64,000 nt of DNA from Lachnoclostridium sp. An196 (GCF_002160135.1 NZ_NFJZ01000003.1:62001-126000); one strand, 5' to 3'; counted from the stretch's first letter, positions 50,008 through 58,241 are shown. Numbers and translations: made by a program. The notes: generated by a model not told the origin, from the sequence alone.

Positions 50008-50314
50008 TTACAAAGGGCGATGGCGCAATCATACAGTAGCGTTCCGGGTATCGGACGAGGAAGCAAAGCTGATTAACGATTTGGTTGCACCGTCCGGTCT
50101 GACAAAGCAGGATTATATCACAAGGCGTCTGCTGTGCCGGGACGTAGTAGTACAGGGTAATCCGAGGGTGTATAAGGCTCTGAAAAATCAGATGGCTGCT
50201 ATCTATGAAGAATTAAAGCGGCTGAAAACATTAAGCCCTGACAATGATGAGCTGCTCTACACGCTGCAGGTAATCGCAATCACATTATACGGTTTGAAAG
50301 GAGAAGATGAATGA
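49991..50314 (+). CDS. MobC-like relaxosome accessory protein
   Basis: 107 residues. RVSDEEAKLINDLVAPSGLTK followed by QDYITRRLLCRDVVV is the ribbon-helix-helix-like start of mobilization accessory proteins (MobC type), which bind near oriT and aid the relaxase. Overlaps int at the 5' end and the RepA-like gene at the 3' end (ATGA), hence one operon. Confidence 0.78.
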   Translation: MERTLDYKGRWRNHTVAFRVSDEEAKLINDLVAPSGLTKQDYITRRLLCRDVVVQGNPRVYKALKNQMAAIYEELKRLKTLSPDNDELLYTLQVIAITLYGLKGEDE

Positions 50315-51441
50315 CAGAAAAAATGAAAACGACTGCTCCCGTATCATCTGTTGGCGCAGATGGGGCGCAGCCGAATATAAAAAAACACAATGAAATTATA
50401 GCAAATGAAACAGCACAAATCAATCTGCAAGCCGCACAAAACCTGGAGAAATCCGGAAACGGCAGGCTTCAGACCATTTCCATGACGGAATTGTATGATA
50501 CGGTCTACCCACCGAGAACGCCCATTGTAGAAGGATTCCTTTATGGTGGTACTTATCTCTTTGTAGGGGCACCGAAAGTAGGAAAATCATTTTTTATGGG
50601 GCAGCTTGCCTACCATGTGGCAATGGGGATCTCTTTATGGGATTATACCGTCCGAAAAGGGACGGTGCTGTATCTGGCGTTGGAAGACGATTACGCAAGG
50701 CTTCAGCGGCGGCTCTCCGGCATGTTTGGTGTGGAATGTGCGGATAATCTGTATTTTGCGACACAGGCAAAAACCTTGAATGAGGGATTAGACAGGCAAT
50801 TAGAGGAATTCCTGAAAGAGCATACTGACGCAAGGCTGATTATCATTGACACGCTCCAGAAAGTACGTGAGGTCGGCGGGGACAGGTACAGCTATTCCAG
50901 CGATTATGAGATTGTGACAAAGCTAAAATCTTTCAGCGACAAATACGGTATCTGCCTGTTAGTGGTACATCATACACGTAAGCTGGAATCTGAGGATAGC
51001 TTTGAGATGATCTCCGGAACAAACGGGCTTCTTGGAGCGGCAGACGGGGCGTTCATTATGCACAAGAAAAAGCGCACTGACAATCTGGCAGTGCTGGATG
51101 TTGTGGGACGTGACCAGCCGGATCAGGAACTGACCATAGAGTTTGACCGGGAGCATTGTGTCTGGAAATTTAAGAAGGCAGAGACGGAGTTGTGGAAACA
51201 GCCGCCGAATCCATTGCTGGAAGCAATCAACAACTTTCTGACAGAAGACAAGCCGGAATGGGAGGGAACAGCAACGGAACTTGCAGGTCAGCTGACAGAT
51301 ATACAGATACAGGCGAATGTCTTGTCCAGAAAGCTGAATGTAGCTAACAGCCAACTGCTCAACGATTATGGGATTTTTTATAATAACAAGCGGGGGCATG
51401 AAAGGAAAATTATTCTTAAACGGCTTGAGTCGAAAGAGTAA
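50311..51441 (+). CDS. RepA-like AAA ATPase (AAA_25)
   Basis: 376 residues. RecA-fold hexameric helicase-like ATPase: Walker A LFVGAPKVGKSFFMGQLAYH near 90, LYLALEDDYARLQRRL, Walker B ARLIIIDTLQKVR near 190, LLVVHHTRKL. This family is used for plasmid-like replication of mobilizable elements. A winged-helix-like tail follows. Close to an iteron-like GCGACG array just downstream. Confidence 0.88.
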   Translation: MTEKMKTTAPVSSVGADGAQPNIKKHNEIIANETAQINLQAAQNLEKSGNGRLQTISMTELYDTVYPPRTPIVEGFLYGGTYLFVGAPKVGKSFFMGQLAYHVAMGISLWDYTVRKGTVLYLALEDDYARLQRRLSGMFGVECADNLYFATQAKTLNEGLDRQLEEFLKEHTDARLIIIDTLQKVREVGGDRYSYSSDYEIVTKLKSFSDKYGICLLVVHHTRKLESEDSFEMISGTNGLLGAADGAFIMHKKKRTDNLAVLDVVGRDQPDQELTIEFDREHCVWKFKKAETELWKQPPNPLLEAINNFLTEDKPEWEGTATELAGQLTDIQIQANVLSRKLNVANSQLLNDYGIFYNNKRGHERKIILKRLESKE

Positions 51442-51443
51442 AA

Positions 51444-51521
51444 GCGACGATATGCGACGGTTGCGACGGTATTTTTTACAGCGGGCTGGTATGGAAAATA
51501 TCGACGCTACCGACGCAAACC
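51444..51521. repeat. Iteron-like GCGACG array, candidate replication origin
   Basis: GCGACG at 51444, 51454 and 51463 (spacing 10 and 9), then the mirror CGACGC at about 51502, 51511 and 51521 (spacing 9 and 10) across a T-rich centre (TATTTTTTACA). A two-sided short-repeat layout next to a RepA-like gene. Confidence 0.5.
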
Positions 51522-51541
51522 GACGCAGAAAGGATGAAGTG

Positions 51542-51775
51542 ATGAAGAACGTGCAAATCCCTTATGAATTATTTGTATCTCTGCTCCGCTATCATCTAAT
51601 GGAAGATAATGATTGTCTGAATGAAATACGGCAAGGCTTGGCGCAGAAATTGGATTCACTGGTGCGCCATGAATTATATGCGAAATATAAGACTGCGCCC
51701 ACACAGGAAGATCGGGAAAAAGCCAGACAGGAATATCTGGATAAACGTGGAGTGCCGGACAGTTTCCGCTGGTAG
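51542..51775 (+). CDS. Small conserved mobile-element protein
   Basis: 77 residues from ATG 51542 (AAAGGATG upstream); the longer frame from 51368 reads through the iteron array. Sequence MKNVQIPYELFVSLLRYHLM and QEYLDKRGVPDSFRW at the end. Helical, charged. Similar short proteins accompany clostridial mobilizable elements between the RepA-like and relaxase genes; function unknown. Confidence 0.75.
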   Translation: MKNVQIPYELFVSLLRYHLMEDNDCLNEIRQGLAQKLDSLVRHELYAKYKTAPTQEDREKARQEYLDKRGVPDSFRW

Positions 51776-51881
51776 TTTTCCTTTGAGGATAATAAACAGG
51801 AGCGTGCCACGCTCCTGTGGATAGCAGACAACGAGAAAGGTATGATTCGATGATATTCAGCCGGAATGGGGAACCCGGAAC

Positions 51882-52001
51882 GTGAACAATTTTTTTTACG
51901 AAAGTGAAGCCTGGAGGATTGCCGCACTCAATGAAATTTTTGGGGAAATGGAACTGACGGCGGCAGAAGAAAAGCGGCGGGAACAGTCGCTCCGTCCGTA
52001 G
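51882..52001 (+). CDS. Short ORF, possible small element protein
   Basis: 39 residues from GTG 51882; the frame extends upstream to 51854 without a start (FDDIQPEWGTRN). Sequence includes FYESEAWRIAALNEIFGEME and AAEEKRREQSLRP. The amino-acid pattern looks real and conserved, but no ribosome binding site is visible; a frameshift near 51850 may have removed the proper start. Confidence 0.4.
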   Translation: MNNFFYESEAWRIAALNEIFGEMELTAAEEKRREQSLRP

Positions 52002-52072
52002 GACAGAAAAACTCCCGGCAGGGCGCAAAGGCAGCTTTTGATGGACGGAACGGCTGTCGAAAGTGCTTTTGC

Positions 52073-52118
52073 GTTACTTTCGGCGAAAGTAACAAAGACT
52101 ATGCGCCGTATCCGGCGC
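52073..52118. other. Candidate oriT
   Basis: Perfect hairpin GTTACTTTC-GGC-GAAAGTAAC (52073-52093), then a second GCGCCG-TATC-CGGCGC (52103-52118), about 35 bases before the relaxase start. MobV relaxases usually nick close to an inverted repeat just upstream of their gene. No nick site can be named. Confidence 0.5.
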
Positions 52119-52152
52119 TGATTACTGCCCGAAAAGGGAGAGAGGAGAGTTA

Positions 52153-53466
52153 TTGAAGAGAACGATCAGTTTTATGACAGGGAAAGGCTCTGTCAACCAT
52201 AACAGCAGGAAATTCCATGCGAAGAATACAGATCCAGAGAGAAGCCATCTGAATGTGGAGTACTGCAACGAAAATATCAAAGATGTTTATCACGAATTAT
52301 TTGATGAAGCGTTAGCTCGTTACAATGAAAAACAGACAAGGAATGACCGCAGGATTGACGATTATTACGAAAAAATCCGTTCGGGAAAACAGGAGAAGCC
52401 ATTTCATGAGATTATCCTGCAGATCGGCGACAGGGAGACAATGGGGGCGGAAACAGAAGAAGGACGGCTGGCGGCAAAGATACTGGACGAATATATGCAG
52501 GGGTTCCAGAGAAGAAATCCCACATTAAGAGTGTTTTCTGCTCATCTTCATATGGATGAGGCAACGCCACATCTGCATATAGATTTTGTGCCATATACGA
52601 CAGGAAGCAAACGAGGGCTGGATACAAGAGTATCTCTGAAACAGGCCTTAATGGCTCTCGGATTTAAAGGAGGCACCAGACAGGAAACAGAATTAAATCA
52701 GTGGGTGAGGGCTGAAAAGCAGCAACTTGCCGCAATTATGCTCGAACACGGAATTGAATGGGAACAAAAAGGCACACATGAAAAGCATTTGTCCTTGTTG
52801 GATTTTGAAAAAAAGGAGAGGGCAAAGGAAGTTACTATGCTTGAAAAACAGAAATCAGAGTTGGAAGAGCATAATGCCATCATGCAGGAAGTCAACGAAA
52901 AATATCTTGATCAGTTGGGGCAGGTTGAGAAGGATATATTTTCAGCACAGGAAAGCCGGGAAGAGGTTGATAAGCAGGCAGAACAGGCAAAGAAAAAGGC
53001 AGCGCAATATGAGAAAAGGCTGACGGAGATTGCCCCTATGGTAAAAGAGATGGAGAGGTTTGCAGAGAAATATTCTGCTGATCCAGAAGAGGTACTGCCA
53101 GAGGCAGGAACACTGGAACCGGGAAAATCTTACCGTGAGAAAAAGGCAAAGCCGCTGATAAAGAAGATTGTGACGGTACTGCGGTCAGTCTATCGGGCTT
53201 ATCTCGATCTTTCCAGAAAATTCAGTGATCTGCAAAGGTCATATGAAAGAGCATGGGATAAGGTCAATTCCCTGACTGTCCGTGTAGAGGAACTTTGGAA
53301 TGAGAATAGAGCGCTAAAGGAAAAAATAGGAGATTTTAACCGGGTAGAACGGGCTTTGGGACGAGATACAGTCAAAACAATTATTTTGAGAGAAAAAAGG
53401 CTGGAAGAAGAAAAAAGAGTGCAGAAGCGAAAGCAAAAAAGAAAGATGGACAGGGATGCCAGATAA
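52153..53466 (+). CDS. mobV: MobV-family (Pre/Mob) relaxase
   Basis: 437 residues from TTG 52153 (GAGGAG upstream). Nicks oriT and leads DNA transfer. N-terminal part with NHNSRKFHAKNTDPERSHLN, and the metal-binding HLHMDEATPHLHIDFVP at residues 131-147, the HxDExTPHxH signature. From about 215 to 300 a long coiled coil (many Glu, Lys, Gln), then a basic tail. Needs a conjugation machine from another element. Confidence 0.92.
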   Translation: MKRTISFMTGKGSVNHNSRKFHAKNTDPERSHLNVEYCNENIKDVYHELFDEALARYNEKQTRNDRRIDDYYEKIRSGKQEKPFHEIILQIGDRETMGAETEEGRLAAKILDEYMQGFQRRNPTLRVFSAHLHMDEATPHLHIDFVPYTTGSKRGLDTRVSLKQALMALGFKGGTRQETELNQWVRAEKQQLAAIMLEHGIEWEQKGTHEKHLSLLDFEKKERAKEVTMLEKQKSELEEHNAIMQEVNEKYLDQLGQVEKDIFSAQESREEVDKQAEQAKKKAAQYEKRLTEIAPMVKEMERFAEKYSADPEEVLPEAGTLEPGKSYREKKAKPLIKKIVTVLRSVYRAYLDLSRKFSDLQRSYERAWDKVNSLTVRVEELWNENRALKEKIGDFNRVERALGRDTVKTIILREKRLEEEKRVQKRKQKRKMDRDAR

Positions 53467-53620
53467 TAAAAAAGATATAAAATAAAGGGGGAACAGATTT
53501 AAAACTGCTCCCTTTTTCCATTATTATAATACCACAAAATTGCTCTGAAAACAAGACTACCAATGCTTTGGAGGCGGTGCTATAATTCTTTTCCAAATAC
53601 GAAGATGGGGAGGGGTTCTT

Positions 53621-54154
53621 TTGGACAAGGACTGGATGGTTTTATTAAAGGGACAAAATCAACTGAGTAATGTGATTAAAACAAACGAGACAACGGAACG
53701 GTTTGGACTTTCCTTAACAGAGGAAGACGCTAAATTGATTTTAGCGGAACGGAAAAACGCACTGGCGGAACAAAAAAGAATTGAGCTTGGTGAAGGAATT
53801 GCGACAAAAATCATTTATGAATTTTGCGATTCTGAGTACATTCATCAAAGCAATTATGTAGAAACAATTATTCGATTGCAGGAAATATTTTATCTATATA
53901 AAAATGAAATGCATGATGAAATTACAGATGATGAACTTCTCCATTTAATGAAAGAACAGTTTGAAAATATATGTTTTGGCGATTTGGATTATTTAGAGAG
54001 TACCTGCCTTGCTAATTTTGCAGAAGCAATCCGGGCTGGCTACGAAGGATATAAAAGTTCGGACGGCTATGGAGAATATTCAAAATTTGATGATGTAAAG
54101 AGATGGGATTATGACTTGTATCTTGAAACCCTGAAAGAACTCTGTTGGAGGTAA
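53621..54154 (+). CDS. DUF6323-like protein
   Basis: 177 residues from TTG 53621 (GGGGAGGGG upstream). Helical, soluble, acidic. NETTERFGLSLTEEDAKLIL, RIELGEGIATKIIYEFCDSE and SNYVETIIRLQEIFYLYKNE resemble DUF6323 proteins, which occur with DUF6179 partners. Function unknown. AT-richer than the mobilization genes, so cargo. The next gene starts five bases after its stop. Confidence 0.7.
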   Translation: MDKDWMVLLKGQNQLSNVIKTNETTERFGLSLTEEDAKLILAERKNALAEQKRIELGEGIATKIIYEFCDSEYIHQSNYVETIIRLQEIFYLYKNEMHDEITDDELLHLMKEQFENICFGDLDYLESTCLANFAEAIRAGYEGYKSSDGYGEYSKFDDVKRWDYDLYLETLKELCWR

Positions 54155-54159
54155 ATCTG

Positions 54160-54993
54160 ATGGACTATGAAATGGAAGAATTAGTGCCGATTGTGGGCAA
54201 GCTGGCTGAGAAATATACATCACATGAAAGTACATCCATAACCTACGAAAAAGCAGAACAGCTTATGGGGGCTGTCTTATATTGTATTCACGAATTATGG
54301 GAAAGCAGTGGAAATGCGCCGTCCCTAAATGAAAAAATACCAGCGCAGAGAGCGTATGAAATAGGTGCGGAATATGTTGAGAAAAAGACAGAAGAAGCAC
54401 TGGATTTATATAACAGGATTCTGCCGGAATTTTGTCACTATGAAAATAAATGTCTGTATGATACTTTTGTTAAAGGGATACCAGAATTTTTCAAGTGGTA
54501 TGATATCCAATTTGAACCTCAAAATACAATTTTGACTCTTGATTATCCTATACTGAAAGATATTTCAGAATATACAGGAATAGATAAGATTTTTGAATTT
54601 ATCAAGGCTATTGGTCTGGAACAAAAATTTTTGAAATTATTTCCTGCAGGTTACGTTATAAATGTCTTGTCAAAGGATAACGGAAATTGGAAGGAATCAA
54701 TGGATAATATATGTGAAATAGTTTTTATCCATGTAATAGGACATATAATACTGGGGAAATCCTTGACAGTAATTGAGTTGGAAGAAGCCGATTATTTTTA
54801 TATGCAGGAGATGTTTGAACAGACTGATTTGGAGGATATAAAAAAACACTTGGAGGCTGCATTTGAAATTTTTATAAAGAATTACTATGAAAATGACAGA
54901 GAACTTTTGAATTATCTTTCAGAGTCTATCGGTGGTATCGTTGCCCGTTTGAAAAATGCTGCTGATAATAAAGTGCTTCGCAATATGATTTAA
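54160..54993 (+). CDS. DUF6179-like protein
   Basis: 277 residues from ATG 54160 (TTGGAGGT upstream). Mostly helical, with no transmembrane segment. MEELVPIVGKLAEKYTSHES, TYEKAEQLMGAVLYCIHELW and YENKCLYDTFVKGIPEFFKW are typical of DUF6179 proteins. Always seen by me with a DUF6323 gene before it. No catalytic motif found. Cotranscribed with it as a two-gene cargo. Confidence 0.7.
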   Translation: MDYEMEELVPIVGKLAEKYTSHESTSITYEKAEQLMGAVLYCIHELWESSGNAPSLNEKIPAQRAYEIGAEYVEKKTEEALDLYNRILPEFCHYENKCLYDTFVKGIPEFFKWYDIQFEPQNTILTLDYPILKDISEYTGIDKIFEFIKAIGLEQKFLKLFPAGYVINVLSKDNGNWKESMDNICEIVFIHVIGHIILGKSLTVIELEEADYFYMQEMFEQTDLEDIKKHLEAAFEIFIKNYYENDRELLNYLSESIGGIVARLKNAADNKVLRNMI

Positions 54994-55127
54994 CGCTTGT
55001 AGTTATCCAATAAGTGTTTTTAAATTGGCATTTGGTAAGAATTTTAGAGTGATATAATGAAGATATGAAATGTTTTAATACTTATACCTAGAAATGTATT
55101 CCTACCGTGTAACAATTCAGAAATAGG

Positions 55128-55155
55128 TTGTCAATCTTGGTCAATTTGTTATAAT
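55128..55155 (+). promoter_or_regulatory. Promoter of the coiled-coil membrane protein gene
   Basis: TTGTCA (55128-55133) and TATAAT (55150-55155), 16-base spacing. The gene thus has its own control. The rest of 54994-55255 is AT-rich without other signals. Confidence 0.7.
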
Positions 55156-55255
55156 AAAGTCGTGGCAGAATTTTTATAAAATAGTCTGTTGCATTTAATA
55201 GTATGCCAATTCTTTAATTTGGTTGCTAAAGGATGAATTCTAAGAAGGTAAAATT

Positions 55256-56065
55256 ATGTTTGGAAAAAGGGAAAATTCAGTAGAAGAGTTACAAGAAAAA
55301 GAAGCTGATGTGATGGATATTTTAAGTAAAATGATTGAACTTGAGAAAGAGAAACATAAAGTAAGTCCCATAAAGATAACGGTATGTATTGTTGGGGGCA
55401 TTGCAACGATTATGTTTGTTGCTCTTCTGTGTTACAGGTTAATCAAGACGGACTTTTCTTTTGATAGTATATTATCTATTTTATTAGCATTTTTCTCTAT
55501 TTTTATTTCAATTTTCTTTTATTTTAAAGCAGATGAAACAAGTACAAATTTTTATAACTCATCTTATGAATTTATGAAAGATATTTCTGTTACTTTAGGA
55601 AAAATAGAGGAGAGATTTGGGGAAAAATTAAATAGTCTTAACGATAAGGTATCTCATTTGGATAGGATTAGTTCGGAAGCTAGTGAGGAGATTGAGGATA
55701 AAAAAGATGATAAGGATAGTATTCTTAATGATCTAATGGATAAAGCAAACTTGAATGAAGAAGAAAGAAATAAATATAAAAAAGAACTTGAAGAAAAAGA
55801 TAATGAAATAGAATGGTTGAGAAGAAATAAATTTAGAGCAGAAAGAGAAGCAAGGGCATTAAGGAGAAGAATTTCTGAGGTGGAAGATGAAAAAAATAAT
55901 ATAAGAATTCCAACAAAAAGCATGCTTGAGAATCTTTTAGTAACACATAACACAAGTCGCTTTTCAGCAGCAGGTATGCATAATTTGCGCAAGTTGGGAA
56001 TTATAGATGAAAATGGTAACGTTAGTGAGGAGACCATTCTTGAAATGCTAAATAGTAACTATTAA
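55256..56065 (+). CDS. Membrane protein with coiled coil, unknown function
   Basis: 269 residues. Acidic N terminus, two transmembrane helices (about 41-63 and 72-93), a long charged coiled coil (about 115-215), and a compact C-terminal domain of about 55 residues (KSMLENLLVTHNTSRFSAAG, MHNLRKLGIIDENGNVSEET). No family recognised. AT-rich, with its own promoter, and it is the last gene before the attachment repeat, a position where elements often carry defence or fitness genes. No direct evidence for such a role. Confidence 0.7.
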   Translation: MFGKRENSVEELQEKEADVMDILSKMIELEKEKHKVSPIKITVCIVGGIATIMFVALLCYRLIKTDFSFDSILSILLAFFSIFISIFFYFKADETSTNFYNSSYEFMKDISVTLGKIEERFGEKLNSLNDKVSHLDRISSEASEEIEDKKDDKDSILNDLMDKANLNEEERNKYKKELEEKDNEIEWLRRNKFRAEREARALRRRISEVEDEKNNIRIPTKSMLENLLVTHNTSRFSAAGMHNLRKLGIIDENGNVSEETILEMLNSNY

Positions 56066-56068
56066 CGC

Positions 56069-56202
56069 GTGGCAACATTTTGGCAACGGAAAATCAGTAA
56101 AGCAAAATAAATGATGTAATTGAAGTAAAAAACGGTGTGGATTAATACTAAACTTAAACAAATATAGTTAACAACAACGAAGAACACGCCGAGTTTGAAT
56201 AA
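56069..56202. repeat. attR-like repeat, inner copy
   Basis: Arm pair TGGCAAC-ATTT-TGGCAAC (56070-56087), AAAATCAGTAA, GATGTAATTGAAGTAAA, the palindrome TTAAACAAATATAGTTAA (56154-56171), GAACACGCC and core GAGTTTGA (56191-56198) with TAA. All recur in order in the outer copy. Confidence 0.88.
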
Positions 56203-56226
56203 TTACATTTTTACTCAGATTACATT

Positions 56227-56259
56227 AAATGGCAGATATTCTACGGGTATCTGCCATTT
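56227..56259. terminator. Hairpin after the inner attR-like copy
   Basis: Perfect stem AAATGGCAGATA/TATCTGCCATTT (56227-56238, 56248-56259). It holds the place that a guaA terminator would have after the reconstituted stop codon. Confidence 0.7.
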
Positions 56260-56331
56260 GATATATGGCATATGGTTATAGTTTTAAAAAGATTTTTTGT
56301 TGCCAGTGCGGATAAATTATCATACACATTA

Positions 56332-56360
56332 TTGACACCAAATATGACACCACATATAAT
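56332..56360 (+). promoter_or_regulatory. Promoter and probable operator of hicAB
   Basis: TTGACA (56332-56337) and TATAAT (56355-56360), 17-base spacing. TGACACCA occurs twice within it (56333 and 56346), a likely site for HicB autoregulation. Confidence 0.85.
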
Positions 56361-56379
56361 GTAAACAGGAGGTATTCAA

Positions 56380-56637
56380 ATGTCAAAATGGGATAAACTA
56401 TTAGTGCGTATCTGCACTTTATCGAGAGACCTCCGGTTTGATGAGCTGCGGAAAGTATTAGAAAGTTACGGTTACAAAATGAATGCTCCAAGAAGTGGGA
56501 GTAGTCATTATACATTTCGAAAATCTGGATGTCAGCCAATTACGATACCAAAGCATGAACCAATTAAGAAGGTTTATGTGGAACTTGTGAGACAGGTTGT
56601 AGAAAGTGAGGCGAGAAATGATGAAGACGCTGAATGA
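56380..56637 (+). CDS. hicA: HicA-family mRNA interferase toxin
   Basis: 85 residues. Small dsRBD-fold RNase. RFDELRKVLESYGYKMNAPR then SGSSHYTFRK with the catalytic His at 43, and ITIPKHEPIKKVYVELV. AGGAGG precedes the ATG. It overlaps hicB by 20 bases. Whole pair lies between the two att repeats. Confidence 0.92.
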   Translation: MSKWDKLLVRICTLSRDLRFDELRKVLESYGYKMNAPRSGSSHYTFRKSGCQPITIPKHEPIKKVYVELVRQVVESEARNDEDAE

Positions 56638-56983
56638 TTATATGAAGATGTCTTATCGAATGGAAATCGTAGAAGATAAAGATGAAGGCGGATATGTGGT
56701 TTCTTATCCTGATCTGCCGGGCTGTATTACATGTGGACAGACGATTGAAGCTGCGGTTGCAAATGCGGTAGACGCCAAGAAGGCATGGATTGAAGCTGCA
56801 CTGGAAGAAGGAATTGAGATTCACGAACCGGATAATTTAGAAGATTATTCCGGACAATTTAAACTAAGAATTCCTCGGAGTCTGCATCGGTCTCTGGCAG
56901 AGCATTCTAAAAGAGAAGGGATCAGTATGAATCAGTACTGTGTGTACCTCCTTTCTAAGAATGACGCAGTTTATTCAAAATAG
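56618..56983 (+). CDS. hicB: HicB-family antitoxin
   Basis: 121 residues from ATG 56618 or 56621. N-terminal RNase H-like fold with DEGGYVVSYPDLPGCITCGQ and TIEAAVANAVDAKKAWIEAA; the C-terminal DNA-binding part FKLRIPRSLHRSLAEHSKRE and GISMNQYCVYLLSK is ribbon-helix-helix. Neutralises HicA and represses the operon. Confidence 0.93.
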   Translation: MMKTLNDYMKMSYRMEIVEDKDEGGYVVSYPDLPGCITCGQTIEAAVANAVDAKKAWIEAALEEGIEIHEPDNLEDYSGQFKLRIPRSLHRSLAEHSKREGISMNQYCVYLLSKNDAVYSK

Positions 56984-57015
56984 AGAAGTCTACTGCAGTG
57001 GAACATATAAGATGA

Positions 57016-57149
57016 GTGGCAACATTTTGGCGACAGAAAATCAGTAAACCAAAATAATTGATGTAATTGAAGTAAATATCAGCATGAATTCGCGCAAAAC
57101 TTAAACAAATATAGTTAATAACATCAAAGAACACGCCGAGTTTGAATAA
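57016..57149. repeat. attR repeat, outer copy
   Basis: Arm pair TGGCAAC-ATTT-TGGCGAC (57017-57034), then the same order of blocks as the inner copy, palindrome TTAAACAAATATAGTTAA (57101-57118), and core GAGTTTGA (57138-57145) read as Glu-Phe-Glu-stop (TAA 57147-57149). Confidence 0.88.
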
Positions 57150-57158
57150 CGGACAGAA

Positions 57159-57193
57159 CCCCGGAAATGCTGATAAAATGGGCATTTCCGGGG
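57159..57193 (+). terminator. Displaced guaA terminator
   Basis: CCCCGGAAATGC (57159-57170) pairs perfectly with GCATTTCCGGGG (57182-57193), ten bases after the outer core and its TAA. Probably the terminator that followed guaA before the island entered. It also lies before the convergent MerR gene. Confidence 0.75.
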
Positions 57194-57224
57194 TCGATTT
57201 ATGTCTGTTGGTTCTAAAATGGCT

Positions 57225-58103
57225 CTAATTGTTTTCTGCGAAGTTATTTTCGGAATAATAGCGGAAGGCTTTCACAATATATTCACTGCTTCCTGCACCA
57301 TGTTTTGTGTCAAATACTTTGCTAAGATAATCATTAGAATAAGTGTCAATCATCATTCGGCAGTAATTTTCCGCACTTCCAACCAGCAGTTTTGAGGTAG
57401 TGGTTTGTATGCTGGCTATGATTTCCTCTACAATGCTTTGAACCGGTTCCGAAGCCACATCTTCCCCTTTATGGGAAGCCAGTTTCAAAAATTTATCCTC
57501 TGTCCGCATTTCTTCCGTTATCTGTGACTGCCACTTTTCCATAATTTCAGAGAAATGTTCCAGATTATGCTTCATTTCTTCGGTATATTTTTCAATACTG
57601 CCAAACTGCTGGATGGCGAGTTTTGCCACATGTTCTTCATCATCTCTAATTTTCTGGATGAACATATCAAAATTTTCAATACTTCCCCAGTGCTGGATAA
57701 CGGTTTCTGTCTGATTGGATTTGAAATCTTCCAAAGCGTTGATGTAATCAGATAGGTCAAATTCTTTAAAGCTCATACATTGCTCTCCTTTCTCTAAGCG
57801 TTCGAGAAGCTGTATAAGCCGGTCAAGACGCCCCCGTTTCAGCAAGAACAGTTCTTTTTGCTTTTTAAAAGCAGCAATCCTGTCAAAATCTGGTTTCTCC
57901 AAAATCTCTTTTATTTCTTTTAGTGGAAATCCCAGCTCCTTAAAAAATAAGATTTGTTGTAAGGTCTGTAATGCGTTATCATCATACATTCGATAGCCGG
58001 CTGCAGTAAGTTCGCTTGGTTTCAGCAGCCCGATTTCATCATAGTATTGAAGGGCCCGTATGCTGACGCCTGTCAGCTTGGCAACCTGACTTATACTTTT
58101 CAT
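57225..58103 (-). CDS. MerR-family regulator with TipAS-like domain
   Basis: 292 residues from ATG 58103 (GAGGAG upstream). Winged helix: SISQVAKLTGVSIRALQYYD and EIGLLKPSELTAAGYRMYDD; dimer helix near 75-110; then a helical C-terminal domain (about 130-290) of the TipAS type with GSIEKYTEEMKHNLEHFSEI that may bind antibiotics or other small ligands. Divergent region upstream contains no other gene of its own; targets are unknown. Confidence 0.88.
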   Translation of the reverse strand: MKSISQVAKLTGVSIRALQYYDEIGLLKPSELTAAGYRMYDDNALQTLQQILFFKELGFPLKEIKEILEKPDFDRIAAFKKQKELFLLKRGRLDRLIQLLERLEKGEQCMSFKEFDLSDYINALEDFKSNQTETVIQHWGSIENFDMFIQKIRDDEEHVAKLAIQQFGSIEKYTEEMKHNLEHFSEIMEKWQSQITEEMRTEDKFLKLASHKGEDVASEPVQSIVEEIIASIQTTTSKLLVGSAENYCRMMIDTYSNDYLSKVFDTKHGAGSSEYIVKAFRYYSENNFAENN

Positions 58104-58241
58104 CAAAACAGCTCCTCTCAGTAAAGGAAAAACAGGACTGACCGGTCATATCTGTTATGTTTTCCCTGAAAAAAGAATACCGTATCACGCGGCGTGAGAG
58201 TCAAGAGAATTTGACGAATATTTTTCCGGATTACCGGACAA

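Larger units (their letters stand above)
47758..57145 (+). mobile_element. Genomic island in the guaA 3' end: IME plus HicAB cassette
   Basis: The core GAGTTTGA occurs at the guaA end (47758-47765) and twice at the right (56191-56198 and 57138-57145), each right copy being followed by an in-frame TAA and a hairpin. Between the first and second copies (about 8.4 kb) lie repressor, excisionase, integrase, mobilization genes and cargo; between the second and third (0.95 kb) lies only hicAB. Right copies carry a shared block of about 130 bases. The layout fits an integrative and mobilizable element with a tandem cis-mobilizable cassette. Exact ends are inferred. Confidence 0.85.
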
